Assembly: GCF_900176515.1 (NCBI RefSeq)
Contig: NZ_FWXV01000011.1
Coordinates: forward strand, 1 to 64,000
From: Kibdelosporangium aridum
GTDB lineage: Bacteria; Actinomycetota; Actinomycetes; Mycobacteriales; Pseudonocardiaceae
DNA: 64,000 nt
Direction: 5' to 3'
Within the stretch, counting starts at the first letter, position 1. The number at the start of each line of letters is the position of its first letter. The notes beneath the pieces were generated by a model. The model saw nothing but the letters and a program-made list of their open reading frames with translations, made no database searches and had not been told where the DNA came from. Shown here piece after piece: positions 8,906-16,217 of the stretch. A program made the position numbers and the translations under genes.

Positions 8906-9355
8906 GTCAACTCCTGCTGCCTCATCTGCACTTCTCGCATTGGCGAGCTCACCAGACCAGCGTCGACCGCCCGGCCACGGCTAACCAGGACCACCTCATC
9001 CAGGACCGACCTGTACCCGTCTGCACGGGCTCCTCGGAATCGACCGATCAGCCCCGTCATCGAACGCTTCCCAGTTCACTGAGGACACTCACCAGCGCAC
9101 GTTGGACCAGCTCGACGGGCCCACATGGGTTTAAAACCCCGGCAGGCTTCCTGCGGTCGGCGAACAGGTCCCCGTTATCTACCTGCCGGAATCACCGCAC
9201 CTGGCGCAGATACCAGGCATCGCCCGCACACTCGTGGATCTCGCTCTCCGTTTGTCCGTCGGGCTGCTGCTCCTGCTTTTTGTTAAGAGCCTAAAATGAG
9301 GCTAGTAGTGCTTGTTTTACGAGGCGCCGACGAGTCCTGCCGGTGCCTGCGGACT
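8906..9355. other. Intergenic region upstream of the SDR gene
   Basis: 450 bases between the SDR start and the stop of the esterase gene. It holds the SDR promoter with the CCAGGACC sites, a short palindrome GGGTTT-A-AAACCC near 9128, and a weak stem AGCCT/AGGCT at 9288-9303 that could be the tail of the esterase transcript. No coding sequence could be supported here. Confidence 0.5.
8985..9012. promoter_or_regulatory. Repeated CCAGGACC half-sites upstream of the SDR gene
   Basis: CCAGGACC occurs at 8985-8992 and 9000-9007, 15 bp apart. The 15-mer ATCCAGGACCGACCT (8998-9012) is identical, on the opposite strand, to bases 6614-6628 of the palindrome in front of the regulator gene. The sites lie 80 to 107 bp upstream of the SDR start, a plausible operator or activator position. 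Confidence 0.5.
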
Positions 9356-10612
9356 TCACGGCAGCAGCCGCGACGGTGTGGCACGGTGGAAATGGACCAG
9401 CACATCGAACGAACGACCGAGAGCGATCTGTTTGTCCGCAGCGGGGAACGACTCGGCGTACTGCCGCGTGGACCGGGCTTCGGCGAGCCAGTCGCGCGCC
9501 GGTCTGGTCGCGTTTCGCATGTCCAGCACGAAGTCCTGCCGTCGCACTTGGTCCAGAGTGGACTCGTTGCTGCCCGGCCCGGCCGGGCCCACCGTCACTG
9601 TGCGCAGCTGGTTGTCGGCCGCGTCGAGCAGGTTGAACGCGCCCTGATGAAACGTGGTGCCCACGCTCAGGTACCCCTCGCCCAGCCGCTCCCGCAGGTA
9701 AGTGCCCTGCACTCGCGGGTAGCTCGACCAGTAGCTCTCGTCCGCGACGTGCCCGTCATGCGCGGCCAGCACGATCTTGTCGCCGGTGTGCTCACGCCAC
9801 CACAGGATGTTGTCGGCCATCGCTTCGTCACGGTAGACGAAACCCGCGGTGACTTGCCCGGGATCGGTGAAGTCGGTGGCCCACAACGTCATCGACTGCG
9901 CGATCACCCGCGCGTGCTGAACCACCCAGGCGTCGGACCCGCTGTCTTCCAACAGACTCACCGCCTGCCACGCGCGGTGGCGGTTGTCCTGTCGCTCATC
10001 CAACGGACGGCGTCGGTAAGTCGACATCCAGTCGGCGACACCAACGGTCGGGGCCATGTTGCGGTGTAACCGATCGAGCTCCGCGACGAGTCCGGGGCGG
10101 TACTGGCGTGCGTAAGCGCTCACCCGGTCGAACAGCTCCGGTCCGGGATAGCCGATGTCGTCGCCCATGAACCGGATCGGATCCAGATGCCGCTCGTTGT
10201 ACGCCCGCATCCACTCGATCAGGTCGAGATACTCCTCGGTGTTCCACAGGTAGCTACCTTGGAACTCCTCGCGCATGATCTGCCTCGGGTCGCCGGTGCC
10301 GTGCATGACGTACTCGTCGAGCCGGAGCCCGCCGCTCCAGCTCACCTCCCGCGCGAACGTGCCAAATCCTTTGCCCTGCACCAACTGCGCGAAGACACGG
10401 TGCTGCAGGACGAAGAACTCGTGCGAGCCGTGAGTGGCCTCACCGACGCCCACCACCGACGCGTCACCCACCGTCTCCGCAAACCTGTCGAGAGGCCGAG
10501 CAACCCTCTCAAGCGCCCGAACAACAGGATCGGCGTGCGAACTCCCAGATGCCGGTGCGGCCCCCACGAGCAACAGCCCCGCGGTAAGAGTCACGATCAG
10601 TTTTCTCGTCAT
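9356..10612 (-). CDS. Secreted erythromycin esterase-like protein
   Basis: A 418-residue protein with a Sec signal peptide (MTRKLIVTLTAGLLLVGAAP, cleavage near residue 24) followed by an erythromycin-esterase/EreA-like domain. The family signature GEATHGSHEFF is at residues 57-67, with E58 and H61 at the conserved metal/catalytic positions; further conserved blocks are GDDIGYPGP and LAAHDGHV. Ere enzymes hydrolyse the macrolactone of erythromycin, but many family members have unknown substrates, and the export signal is unusual for a resistance enzyme. It is monocistronic on the minus strand, 182 bp downstream of the sugar dehydrogenase gene and separated from it by a strong terminator. Confidence 0.8.
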   Translation of the reverse strand: MTRKLIVTLTAGLLLVGAAPASGSSHADPVVRALERVARPLDRFAETVGDASVVGVGEATHGSHEFFVLQHRVFAQLVQGKGFGTFAREVSWSGGLRLDEYVMHGTGDPRQIMREEFQGSYLWNTEEYLDLIEWMRAYNERHLDPIRFMGDDIGYPGPELFDRVSAYARQYRPGLVAELDRLHRNMAPTVGVADWMSTYRRRPLDERQDNRHRAWQAVSLLEDSGSDAWVVQHARVIAQSMTLWATDFTDPGQVTAGFVYRDEAMADNILWWREHTGDKIVLAAHDGHVADESYWSSYPRVQGTYLRERLGEGYLSVGTTFHQGAFNLLDAADNQLRTVTVGPAGPGSNESTLDQVRRQDFVLDMRNATRPARDWLAEARSTRQYAESFPAADKQIALGRSFDVLVHFHRATPSRLLP

Positions 10613-10739
10613 GGCGCATGAGCATGGCCCGCAGGGATTCCTGCGTCGTCGTCCCGGAGATGACTGTTCCAGCTACGCCCACCAGCCGAGATCGCGCGCG
10701 AACTACTCCCCGTGCAGTAGGGCTGCGTCGGAGTGAATC

Positions 10740-10769
10740 GGGGACGGCCGCCCGGAAACGGCCGTCCCC
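10740..10769 (-). terminator. Intrinsic terminator of the sugar dehydrogenase gene
   Basis: A perfect 11-bp GC-rich stem (GGGGACGGCCG, 10740-10750, with 10759-10769) and eight-base loop lie 26 bp beyond the stop of the minus-strand gene at 10795. There is no long U-run, as is usual in actinomycetes. Confidence 0.65.
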
Positions 10770-10794
10770 CAAGGGTATTTGCGGAGGCGCGGGG

Positions 10795-12021
10795 TCAGCG
10801 GTTCGCCACCCCGCCGCCCGCGGCTGGCTGGATCCGCTCGAACCGCACTCGGTTCAGCCATCCCGGGAGGTCGCTGAGCACGTACAGCTCGCCGTGCACG
10901 TCGGTGCCGATCGCGGTCGGCTGGGTGGGGAAGTTGCCGATCGTGGCGGACTCGTAGCCGCCGTCGGACTTGGGACGCACGGCGAACACACGGGTCGAGC
11001 AGTAGTCGCTCGCGACGTAGGTGCCCCATGCCTCCGGGGTCCGGGTGCCTCGGTACACCACGCCGCCAGTCACCGAGCAGTTGTCGTTGTAGTGGTCGTA
11101 TTCGAAGACCGGGTCGGTGTACCGCACGCCCGGCCGGCATTGCAGCGGGTCGAACACCGGGGTGCCCTCGCGGCAGGACCAGCCGAGGTTCGCCCCTCCC
11201 TGCCACGGGCGGATGTGGTTGATCTCCTCGACCAGGCCCTGGCCGACGTCACCGATCCACAGCGAGCCGTCGACCGGGTCGACGGAGAACCGCCACGGGT
11301 TGCGCAGCCCGTAGAGCCAGATCTCCGGCCGCGCGCCCTGGACACGGACGAACGGGTTGTTGGAGGGCACGCAGTAGGGCTTCGCCCCGCAGGTGCGGTT
11401 GACGTCGATCCGCACGATCTTGCCGAGCAGCGTGCCGAGGTTCTGACCGGCCTTGAACGGGTCGTTCGCGTGGCCGCCGTCGCCCGTCGACCAGTAGAGG
11501 TAGCCGTCGCGGCCGAACGCGACCTGTCCGCCGTTGTGGTTGCCGTACTCGGCGTGCTCCTGGGTGAGCAGCACCTGCAGCCGCTCAGGAGCGCTGATCG
11601 ACACTCGCGCCAGGGTCAGCGCACCGGCTGGCAGGCTTGTGTAGGCCACGTAGAGAATCCCGGTCCGCGCGAAGTTCGGCGCAGGGGTGATACCGAGCAG
11701 GCCGCGCTCGTTGTCCGACGTGTCGATCCGGGCGGTCAGGTCGAGCACCGGCTCGGCCGCCAGGCCGGTGTCGGGGTGGTAAGAGCGGACTGTGCCGTCC
11801 TTTTCGGCGATCAGCATCCGGCCGTCCGGCAGACCGGTGATCGCGATCGGACGCCGAAGACCGGACGCCACCCGTTCGGATACCACGGTCAGCTCAGCCA
11901 GCGGCACCGCACGGGCGTGGGATGCGCTGGCCGCCGACACCGAAGGCAACAGGAACGCGGACAGGACAAGAACGAGCAGGCCGGCCAGCATGGTGGCCGG
12001 GCGACGACGTCGTCGCGACAT
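10795..12021 (-). CDS. Secreted PQQ-dependent sugar dehydrogenase (GSDH family)
   Basis: A 408-residue beta-propeller of the glucose/sorbosone dehydrogenase family. A signal peptide (RRRRRP then a hydrophobic stretch ending at ASA near residue 32) directs export. Family blocks are visible: LPDGRMLIAEKDG, ERGLLGITPAPNF, the quinone-pocket segment YGNHNGGQVAFGRDGYLY, STGDGG, YGLRNPWRFSVDP, GDVGQ. The protein would oxidise sugars or oligosaccharide ends outside the cell. ATG 12021 follows GAGGAG. Upstream are two copies of TGGGAGCGCTCCCA, the site known for the cello-oligosaccharide repressor CebR, which suggests that cellulose-derived sugars or an accessory oxidative role in cellulose degradation control expression. 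Confidence 0.85.
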   Translation of the reverse strand: MSRRRRRPATMLAGLLVLVLSAFLLPSVSAASASHARAVPLAELTVVSERVASGLRRPIAITGLPDGRMLIAEKDGTVRSYHPDTGLAAEPVLDLTARIDTSDNERGLLGITPAPNFARTGILYVAYTSLPAGALTLARVSISAPERLQVLLTQEHAEYGNHNGGQVAFGRDGYLYWSTGDGGHANDPFKAGQNLGTLLGKIVRIDVNRTCGAKPYCVPSNNPFVRVQGARPEIWLYGLRNPWRFSVDPVDGSLWIGDVGQGLVEEINHIRPWQGGANLGWSCREGTPVFDPLQCRPGVRYTDPVFEYDHYNDNCSVTGGVVYRGTRTPEAWGTYVASDYCSTRVFAVRPKSDGGYESATIGNFPTQPTAIGTDVHGELYVLSDLPGWLNRVRFERIQPAAGGGVANR

Positions 12022-12055
12022 GTCTCAGCTCCTCGGGCAGGGGGAGGACATAATC

Positions 12056-12069
12056 TGGGAGCGCTCCCA
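12056..12069. promoter_or_regulatory. CebR-type operator, proximal copy
   Basis: The perfect palindrome TGGGAGCGCTCCCA abuts a GATTAT -10-like hexamer on the minus strand, 35 bp upstream of the sugar dehydrogenase start. A repressor bound here would block RNA polymerase. The sequence equals the CebR (LacI family) site described in Streptomyces. Confidence 0.8.
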
Positions 12070-12184
12070 ACCGTACATCGACTTCTGGGCAACATCCAGC
12101 CCGCCGCCTTGCCGCCTTTCCCGATCAGACAAGAAGTATCGGTTGGCAAGACGGCAAGGACACGACCACGATCGTCTGGAAAAC

Positions 12185-12198
12185 TGGGAGCGCTCCCA
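12185..12198. promoter_or_regulatory. CebR-type operator, distal copy
   Basis: A second exact TGGGAGCGCTCCCA, 129 bp from the proximal copy. Two LacI-family sites at this distance could support repression by DNA looping. Confidence 0.75.
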
Positions 12199-12253
12199 TG
12201 TTTCGACTGTCGCTGTCGGGCGATCGCGCAGCTACGAGGGCATGCTGGGCCCG

Positions 12254-13720
12254 TCAGTCAGCGGGCCTGCCGAACCAGCGAGCGAGGTGGTCGTCCAGGT
12301 CCTGCTGGTGCTCGCCGATCCACGCGACGTATCCGTCGGGGCGGAGCAGAATGGCCGGAACATCTAGTGCGGCAGTGGGATCCGGGATGAGGTCGACTCG
12401 GTCCGACCAGCCCTCGACGGTCAGCCGTTCGGTGCGGTCGAGCACCAGGCCGCGACCCCGATGTAGCTGGTCGTAGAGGTTGCCCTGTTTCACGTCGACG
12501 TCACGCAGGCGGCGGCCGAGCAGGTCTGGGCCTGCACCGAAGTCGTAGCGGATGTCGATCGCCGCGATCTTCTCGATCAGATAGCGGTTCACCTCGTCGA
12601 AGTCCATCAGTTCGGTCAGCAGCCTGCGCACGGCCTGCGGGCCCGGTTCGTCTGACAGCAGTTCCATCTGGGCGCGGGTGTTGTCCAGCACGTCCTCGGC
12701 GACCGGATGACGTTCGGCCTGGTAGGTGTCCAGCAGTGGTTCCGGCGCCCAGCCGCGGATCTGCCCGGCCAGTTTCCAGCCGAGGTTGAACGCGTCCTGA
12801 ACGCCCAGGTTGAGGCCCTGTCCGCCGATGGGTGGGTGGATATGCGCCGCATCGCCGGCCAGCAGCACCCGCCCGGCCCGATAACGTTCGGCCAGCCGGG
12901 TGGCATCGCCGAAGCGGGACAACCAGCGCGGGGAGTGCACCCCGAAATCAGTTCCGGCGATGGTGCGCAGCTGTTGTTGGAAATCCTTGAGGGTGGGCGC
13001 TTCCGAGCGATCGCTGATTCCCGCGGCGGGGACTACGACGCTGTAGACCCCTTTGCCGAAGGGCCGGAGCCAGAAGGGCCGATGGGTCTTACTGATTTCG
13101 GTCACTGTGGCGGCGATCTCCTCCTGCGGCACGTCCACTTCCATCTCCCCCATCAGCGTCTCGGTCCGCGAGGGCTCGCCGGGAAAGCCGACGCCGAGCA
13201 GTTTGCGCACCGTGCTGCGCCCGCCGTCACAGCCGACGAGATAGCGCGCACGCAGCTGTTCGCCGTCGGCCAGCTTGACGGTCACTCCCTCGTCGTCCTG
13301 CTCGAAATCGGCCACCGCACAACCGCGCCGGACCTGCGCACCCAGTTGGATCGCATGGTCTTCGAGCAGCTGAACGATGACCGGCTGCGGGATGCCCAGC
13401 AGATAGGCGTGCGCGGAATCCAGGCTCTCGGGCGCGGGTTTGCTGATGGCGGCGAAGAATCCGGCGGCTGGACGCTGTCTTCCGTGCTCCTGGATGCGAT
13501 CCAGCAGTCCGCGCATCGCCATCAGCTCGAGACTGCGAATGTGCAGACCGACTATGCGGACGAACGACACGGGCTCGGTTTCCTTCTCCAGAACGAGTAC
13601 CCGCACACCGTGCAGCCTCAGTTCGGCGGCCAGCATCGCGCCGGTCGGCCCGCACCCGGCAATGATCACGTCGACCATGAAGTTCGACGACGGCTCGGCG
13701 GTGAACTGCGAAGAGTCCAT
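12254..13720 (-). CDS. rox: FAD-dependent monooxygenase, rifampicin monooxygenase (Rox) type
   Basis: A 488-residue group A flavoprotein hydroxylase. The FAD-binding GxGxxG is G22-C-G24-P-T-G27, the DG motif is VGCDGGRSTVR, and the second FAD motif is LLAGDAAHIHPP with D290. The text matches my memory of actinobacterial Rox/RIFMO enzymes throughout (for example VGFPGEPSR, GTDFGVHSPRWLSRFGDATR, ERHPVAEDVLDNTRAQMELL), so rifamycin oxidation and resistance is the best assignment, though not proven. ATG 13720 is preceded by GAAAGG; an internal ATG at 13678 is less likely. The leader contains a 17-codon ORF and a hairpin that covers this RBS. Confidence 0.82.
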   Translation of the reverse strand: MDSSQFTAEPSSNFMVDVIIAGCGPTGAMLAAELRLHGVRVLVLEKETEPVSFVRIVGLHIRSLELMAMRGLLDRIQEHGRQRPAAGFFAAISKPAPESLDSAHAYLLGIPQPVIVQLLEDHAIQLGAQVRRGCAVADFEQDDEGVTVKLADGEQLRARYLVGCDGGRSTVRKLLGVGFPGEPSRTETLMGEMEVDVPQEEIAATVTEISKTHRPFWLRPFGKGVYSVVVPAAGISDRSEAPTLKDFQQQLRTIAGTDFGVHSPRWLSRFGDATRLAERYRAGRVLLAGDAAHIHPPIGGQGLNLGVQDAFNLGWKLAGQIRGWAPEPLLDTYQAERHPVAEDVLDNTRAQMELLSDEPGPQAVRRLLTELMDFDEVNRYLIEKIAAIDIRYDFGAGPDLLGRRLRDVDVKQGNLYDQLHRGRGLVLDRTERLTVEGWSDRVDLIPDPTAALDVPAILLRPDGYVAWIGEHQQDLDDHLARWFGRPAD

Positions 13721-13773
13721 TAGGTGTTGCCTTTCGGGAGTGCCTTGTTGCGAGGCGCTCCCGGCGACACCTA
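13721..13773 (-). promoter_or_regulatory. Nested leader hairpin covering the rox ribosome binding site
   Basis: Two nested inverted repeats form a 53-base element that ends exactly at the rox start codon. The outer arms are 13721-13731 and 13763-13773 (10 of 11 pairs); the inner arms are 13736-13745 and 13753-13762 (9 of 10 pairs, counting one G-U) with a seven-base loop. In the minus-strand transcript the GAAA bulge and the following GG form the Shine-Dalgarno, so folding would hide it. Alternatively the repeat may be a DNA operator, at the position where rifamycin-inactivation genes carry a rifamycin-associated element; I cannot confirm that consensus from memory. Confidence 0.6.
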
Positions 13774-13775
13774 CG

Positions 13776-13829
13776 TCAATCGCCGGCCGTGACGGTATAG
13801 GGGAGCACCCACGTCGATACAGCGTTCAT
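13776..13829 (-). CDS. 17-residue upstream ORF (candidate leader peptide of rox)
   Basis: A short ORF encoding MNAVSTWVLPYTVTAGD. It has an unusually strong Shine-Dalgarno, GAGGAGG (13838-13844), eight bases before the ATG at 13829, better than that of rox itself. Its stop codon ends two bases before the leader hairpin that hides the rox RBS. This layout is that of translation-attenuation leaders such as those of erm genes: ribosome stalling on the short ORF would expose the downstream RBS. There is no export signal or RiPP-like feature. Whether it is translated is not shown by sequence alone, but the RBS and position make chance unlikely. Confidence 0.6.
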   Translation of the reverse strand: MNAVSTWVLPYTVTAGD

Positions 13830-13866
13830 GGGTCTCACCTCCTCGGGCGGTGTCACGGTCCACGGC

Positions 13867-13897
13867 AAGCTACAAGCCCGAGTACCGCCTCGTCCAA
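13867..13897 (-). promoter_or_regulatory. Candidate promoter for the uORF-rox transcript
   Basis: On the minus strand TTGGAC (13897-13892) and TAGCTT (13872-13867) are separated by 19 bp. Transcription would start near 13860, giving about 30 bases of leader before the 17-codon ORF and about 140 before rox. Confidence 0.35.
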
Positions 13898-13940
13898 TCC
13901 TTTGCCAGCCACGTGCGCGGGGTCTCCTATACTGCCGCGC

Positions 13941-14549
13941 ATGGGGGGAATCAAAAACACCTGTCTTGTCGCATTCGCCGTTGTCACGTTGACCGCCGCG
14001 TGCACTTCGGAACCTGAGCCGACGGCCACACCACCGGGTACGTCCGCTGCACCGGCTGCCGCCGCGAGCGCGGGTCGTGTCGGTGGTGCGGATTCGGCTT
14101 GCAAACTGCCGCTGTCGTTCGACCTGGCGGACAAGTGGAAGCCGAAAGCCATCGAGGACGCGGAAAGCCTCGGTTCGCTGGGCAACCAGGGCGGCTTCAC
14201 GGCTGCCTGCGAGATCGACGCCAAACCCGCTGGCCACCTTGGTTTCCTGCGGATCTGGACCAGTACGAAGACCGGCAGCGCACGTGCGGCGCTTGACGAT
14301 TTCCTCGCCGCGGACCGCCACATCACTGTCCCGGAGCACAGTGAGGCCCAGGTCGCCTCGACGACCGCCGCTGAGGTGACGTACATCCGGGACAACCCGA
14401 ATGCCGAGGTCAAGAAGCGAGAGCGGCTCCTTTCGGTGCCCACGCCCAGTGGTGCGGTCGTGCTTGCGCTCGGCGGCTTCGACGACGATGAGCACACGAA
14501 CATGCTTCCCGCGTACGAACTGGCGAAGAAGTCGCTGCGCATTCCCTGA
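13941..14549 (+). CDS. Putative lipoprotein of unknown function
   Basis: A 202-residue protein with a lipoprotein signal peptide: MGGIKNTCLVAFAVVTLTAA followed by the lipobox cysteine C21, then a Thr/Ala/Pro-rich linker to about residue 50 and a compact domain with two cysteines (ADSACKLP and FTAACEID) that may form a disulfide. The general plan resembles DUF3558-type actinobacterial lipoproteins, but I cannot assign a family. The start is supported by a TATACT -10 at 13928-13933 only seven bases upstream, so the mRNA is probably leaderless. It stands alone between the divergent rox leader and azlCD. Confidence 0.7.
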   Translation: MGGIKNTCLVAFAVVTLTAACTSEPEPTATPPGTSAAPAAAASAGRVGGADSACKLPLSFDLADKWKPKAIEDAESLGSLGNQGGFTAACEIDAKPAGHLGFLRIWTSTKTGSARAALDDFLAADRHITVPEHSEAQVASTTAAEVTYIRDNPNAEVKKRERLLSVPTPSGAVVLALGGFDDDEHTNMLPAYELAKKSLRIP

Positions 14550-14555
14550 TCGGCT

Positions 14556-14864
14556 TCACACAACAACTCTGAGCAGTGCGGTCACCGCAACGGCGACGGC
14601 AACGCTGACCAGAGCCGGTGCGCGGCACAGGTAAGCGACGACAGCACTCGACAGGCCGGCCGCGATCGTCCAGTCGGCTTCGCTCCAGCCTGGGCCGGCG
14701 AAATCGGTCACGATCAGCCCGGCCAGCAGGGCAGGCGCGAACAACGCGATCACGGCTGCCGCCCGCGCGGGCAGGGGACGGTTGCCGAGCAACGCCGGGC
14801 CTGCCGCCTTGAGCGTGAAGCTGACCAACGCCACGAGCACGATCGCTATCCACAGTGAACTCAT
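14556..14864 (-). CDS. azlD: AzlD family branched-chain amino acid transporter subunit
   Basis: A 102-residue protein with three or four hydrophobic helices, the usual size and pattern of AzlD (LWIAIVLVALVSFTLKAAGPALLG at the start contains the family TxxLRxxP-like region in variant form). AzlD pairs with AzlC to form an exporter of branched-chain amino acids or analogues. Its ATG at 14864 overlaps the azlC stop by four bases, so the two are translationally coupled. The stop is seven bases from the convergent lipoprotein gene. Confidence 0.8.
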   Translation of the reverse strand: MSSLWIAIVLVALVSFTLKAAGPALLGNRPLPARAAAVIALFAPALLAGLIVTDFAGPGWSEADWTIAAGLSSAVVAYLCRAPALVSVAVAVAVTALLRVVV

Positions 14865-15544
14865 CGGGCGGCCACCGCCGTCCTGGTCCGCAGTCCGATC
14901 AGCGCTGCCGCACCGGATCCGATGATCGCAAGACCGGCCGGGACGACCAGGCTGAGTCCGGCCGCCAACGCGGCGGCGGTCGCGGCAACCCATCGGGCTT
15001 GCACGGACCCGCGCAGTTCGTCGATGAGCAGCAACAGGAAGAACGCCGGGAACACCACGTCGAGCCCGAACCGGTGGATGATCTCGCTGGATGGCGCGGT
15101 GAGCGCGCCGAGGAGTGTCCCCAGGATCCACGCGGGCGCTTGGAGAAGCGTTGCCGCGATCATCTTCTCGCGGTCGTACCTGCCGTTGCCCTTGTGCGCC
15201 GCAGCCCACGAGGCGTCCACGATCGCCTGTCCCTCCAGCGCACGGCGTAAGCGCCCACCCTTCAGGTCCGAGGCGACGGCCACACCCATCGGCAAGAAGC
15301 GCGCGTTGATCATCGCAGCGGCACCGACGGCCACCGCGACGCTGCCGCCACCTGCCAACGAAGTCGCCAGTGCGAACTGCGCGGAGCCGGAGAACACCGC
15401 TAACGAGCAAATGACCGGCGCCAGGGTTCCCCAGCCCAGCGAGTGCGCCATGGCCCCGAAGGTGACACCCATGACGAACGTCGGCACGCCTATCCCCAGG
15501 CCGACGCGCACGCCGGCTGCGTATCCGCTTTCGGTCGATGTCAT
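14861..15544 (-). CDS. azlC: AzlC family branched-chain amino acid permease
   Basis: A 227-residue permease of the AzlC family with about five to seven transmembrane segments. Hallmarks are GVPTFVMGVTFGAMAHSLGW, the SGSAQFA motif (VFSGSAQFALA) and INARFLPMGVA. With AzlD it would export branched-chain amino acids or toxic analogues. It is divergent from the CGNR regulator gene; the 50-bp gap is filled by a perfect 11-bp inverted repeat. There is no well-placed Shine-Dalgarno, so its transcript may be leaderless. Confidence 0.88.
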   Translation of the reverse strand: MTSTESGYAAGVRVGLGIGVPTFVMGVTFGAMAHSLGWGTLAPVICSLAVFSGSAQFALATSLAGGGSVAVAVGAAAMINARFLPMGVAVASDLKGGRLRRALEGQAIVDASWAAAHKGNGRYDREKMIAATLLQAPAWILGTLLGALTAPSSEIIHRFGLDVVFPAFFLLLLIDELRGSVQARWVAATAAALAAGLSLVVPAGLAIIGSGAAALIGLRTRTAVAAR

Positions 15545-15553
15545 GACCTCACA

Positions 15554-15584
15554 CTAACACCCTATTGGGAGTTTAGGGTGTTAG
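15554..15584. promoter_or_regulatory. Perfect inverted repeat between azlC and the CGNR regulator
   Basis: CTAACACCCTA (15554-15564) and its exact complement (15574-15584) flank a nine-base spacer. On the right a TAGAAT -10-like hexamer (15582-15587) lies eight bases before the GTG of the CGNR gene, and the left arm is 10 bp from the azlC start. One protein bound here could control both genes. Confidence 0.65.
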
Positions 15585-15594
15585 AATATCGGGT

Positions 15595-16155
15595 GTGACG
15601 GACAGCTGGCGCGGTTACCACTTGATCGGCGGTAACCCGACCCTCGACCTGGTCAACACGGTGTCCTGGCGCCTTGACGCGGCCAGGACCTTCGACCGGC
15701 TGGCCGTCCCTGGCTTCCTGTCGCTGTGGCTGGCCCGTACCGGCGTGGTGGCGGATCCGGTGACTGGTGAGACCGCCGTGGTCGATCCGGTGCGCGAGCT
15801 GCGGGAGACCGTGTACCGGCTGCTCACAGCACCGGTTCCGGCCGATGTCGCCCGCTTCGGCGAGTCAGTGGCCGCGGCGCGTGGCTTGGCCATCGCCGAG
15901 CCTGCGTTGCCGTTGCGGTGGACCGTCCCGATCAACCGGATCGACGATGTGGTCCCCGCCCTGACGCTCGTCGCGGACGACTTCCTCCGTTCCCACGACG
16001 CCGCCTTGGTACGGCAGTGCGCGGGGAGCGGCTGCGGCTGGCTTTTCCTTGACCGCACCCGGAACCACTCCCGGCAGTGGTGCAGTTCCCAGGACTGCGG
16101 CAACCGGGAACGGGCCCGCAGGCACTACCGGCGGGCTCACCCGGCACGGGGATGA
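15595..16155 (+). CDS. CGNR zinc finger / ABATE domain regulator
   Basis: A 186-residue protein with an N-terminal ABATE (stress-induced transcription regulator) domain, opening with GGNPTLDLVNTV, and a C-terminal CGNR zinc finger. The four zinc ligands are C142, C147, C163 and C168, followed by G-N-R at 169-171 and a basic tail. The GTG start at 15595 is eight bases from a TAGAAT -10, so the transcript is probably leaderless. It faces azlCD across a perfect palindrome and is the likely regulator of that exporter and of itself. The ligand is unknown. Confidence 0.85.
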   Translation: MTDSWRGYHLIGGNPTLDLVNTVSWRLDAARTFDRLAVPGFLSLWLARTGVVADPVTGETAVVDPVRELRETVYRLLTAPVPADVARFGESVAAARGLAIAEPALPLRWTVPINRIDDVVPALTLVADDFLRSHDAALVRQCAGSGCGWLFLDRTRNHSRQWCSSQDCGNRERARRHYRRAHPARG

Positions 16156-16217
16156 CCGCCGGTTGAGCTCCCGTCCAGTGGGTAGTCACTGCTCAAGACG
16201 GGAAGGAGCGGCTGACC

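Noticed and set aside
9288..9303. Terminator downstream of the esterase gene
   Set aside because: The stem is only five base pairs, AT-poor in the wrong place and 52 bp beyond the stop; too weak to list.
10618..12390. 590-codon plus-strand frame opposite the sugar dehydrogenase
   Set aside because: It is antisense to the clear PQQ dehydrogenase gene and crosses its operators and terminator; composition is typical of a shadow frame.
13736..13762. Firm call of a rifamycin-associated element
   Set aside because: The position and dyad fit, but I could not reproduce the published consensus from memory, so it is given only as an alternative.
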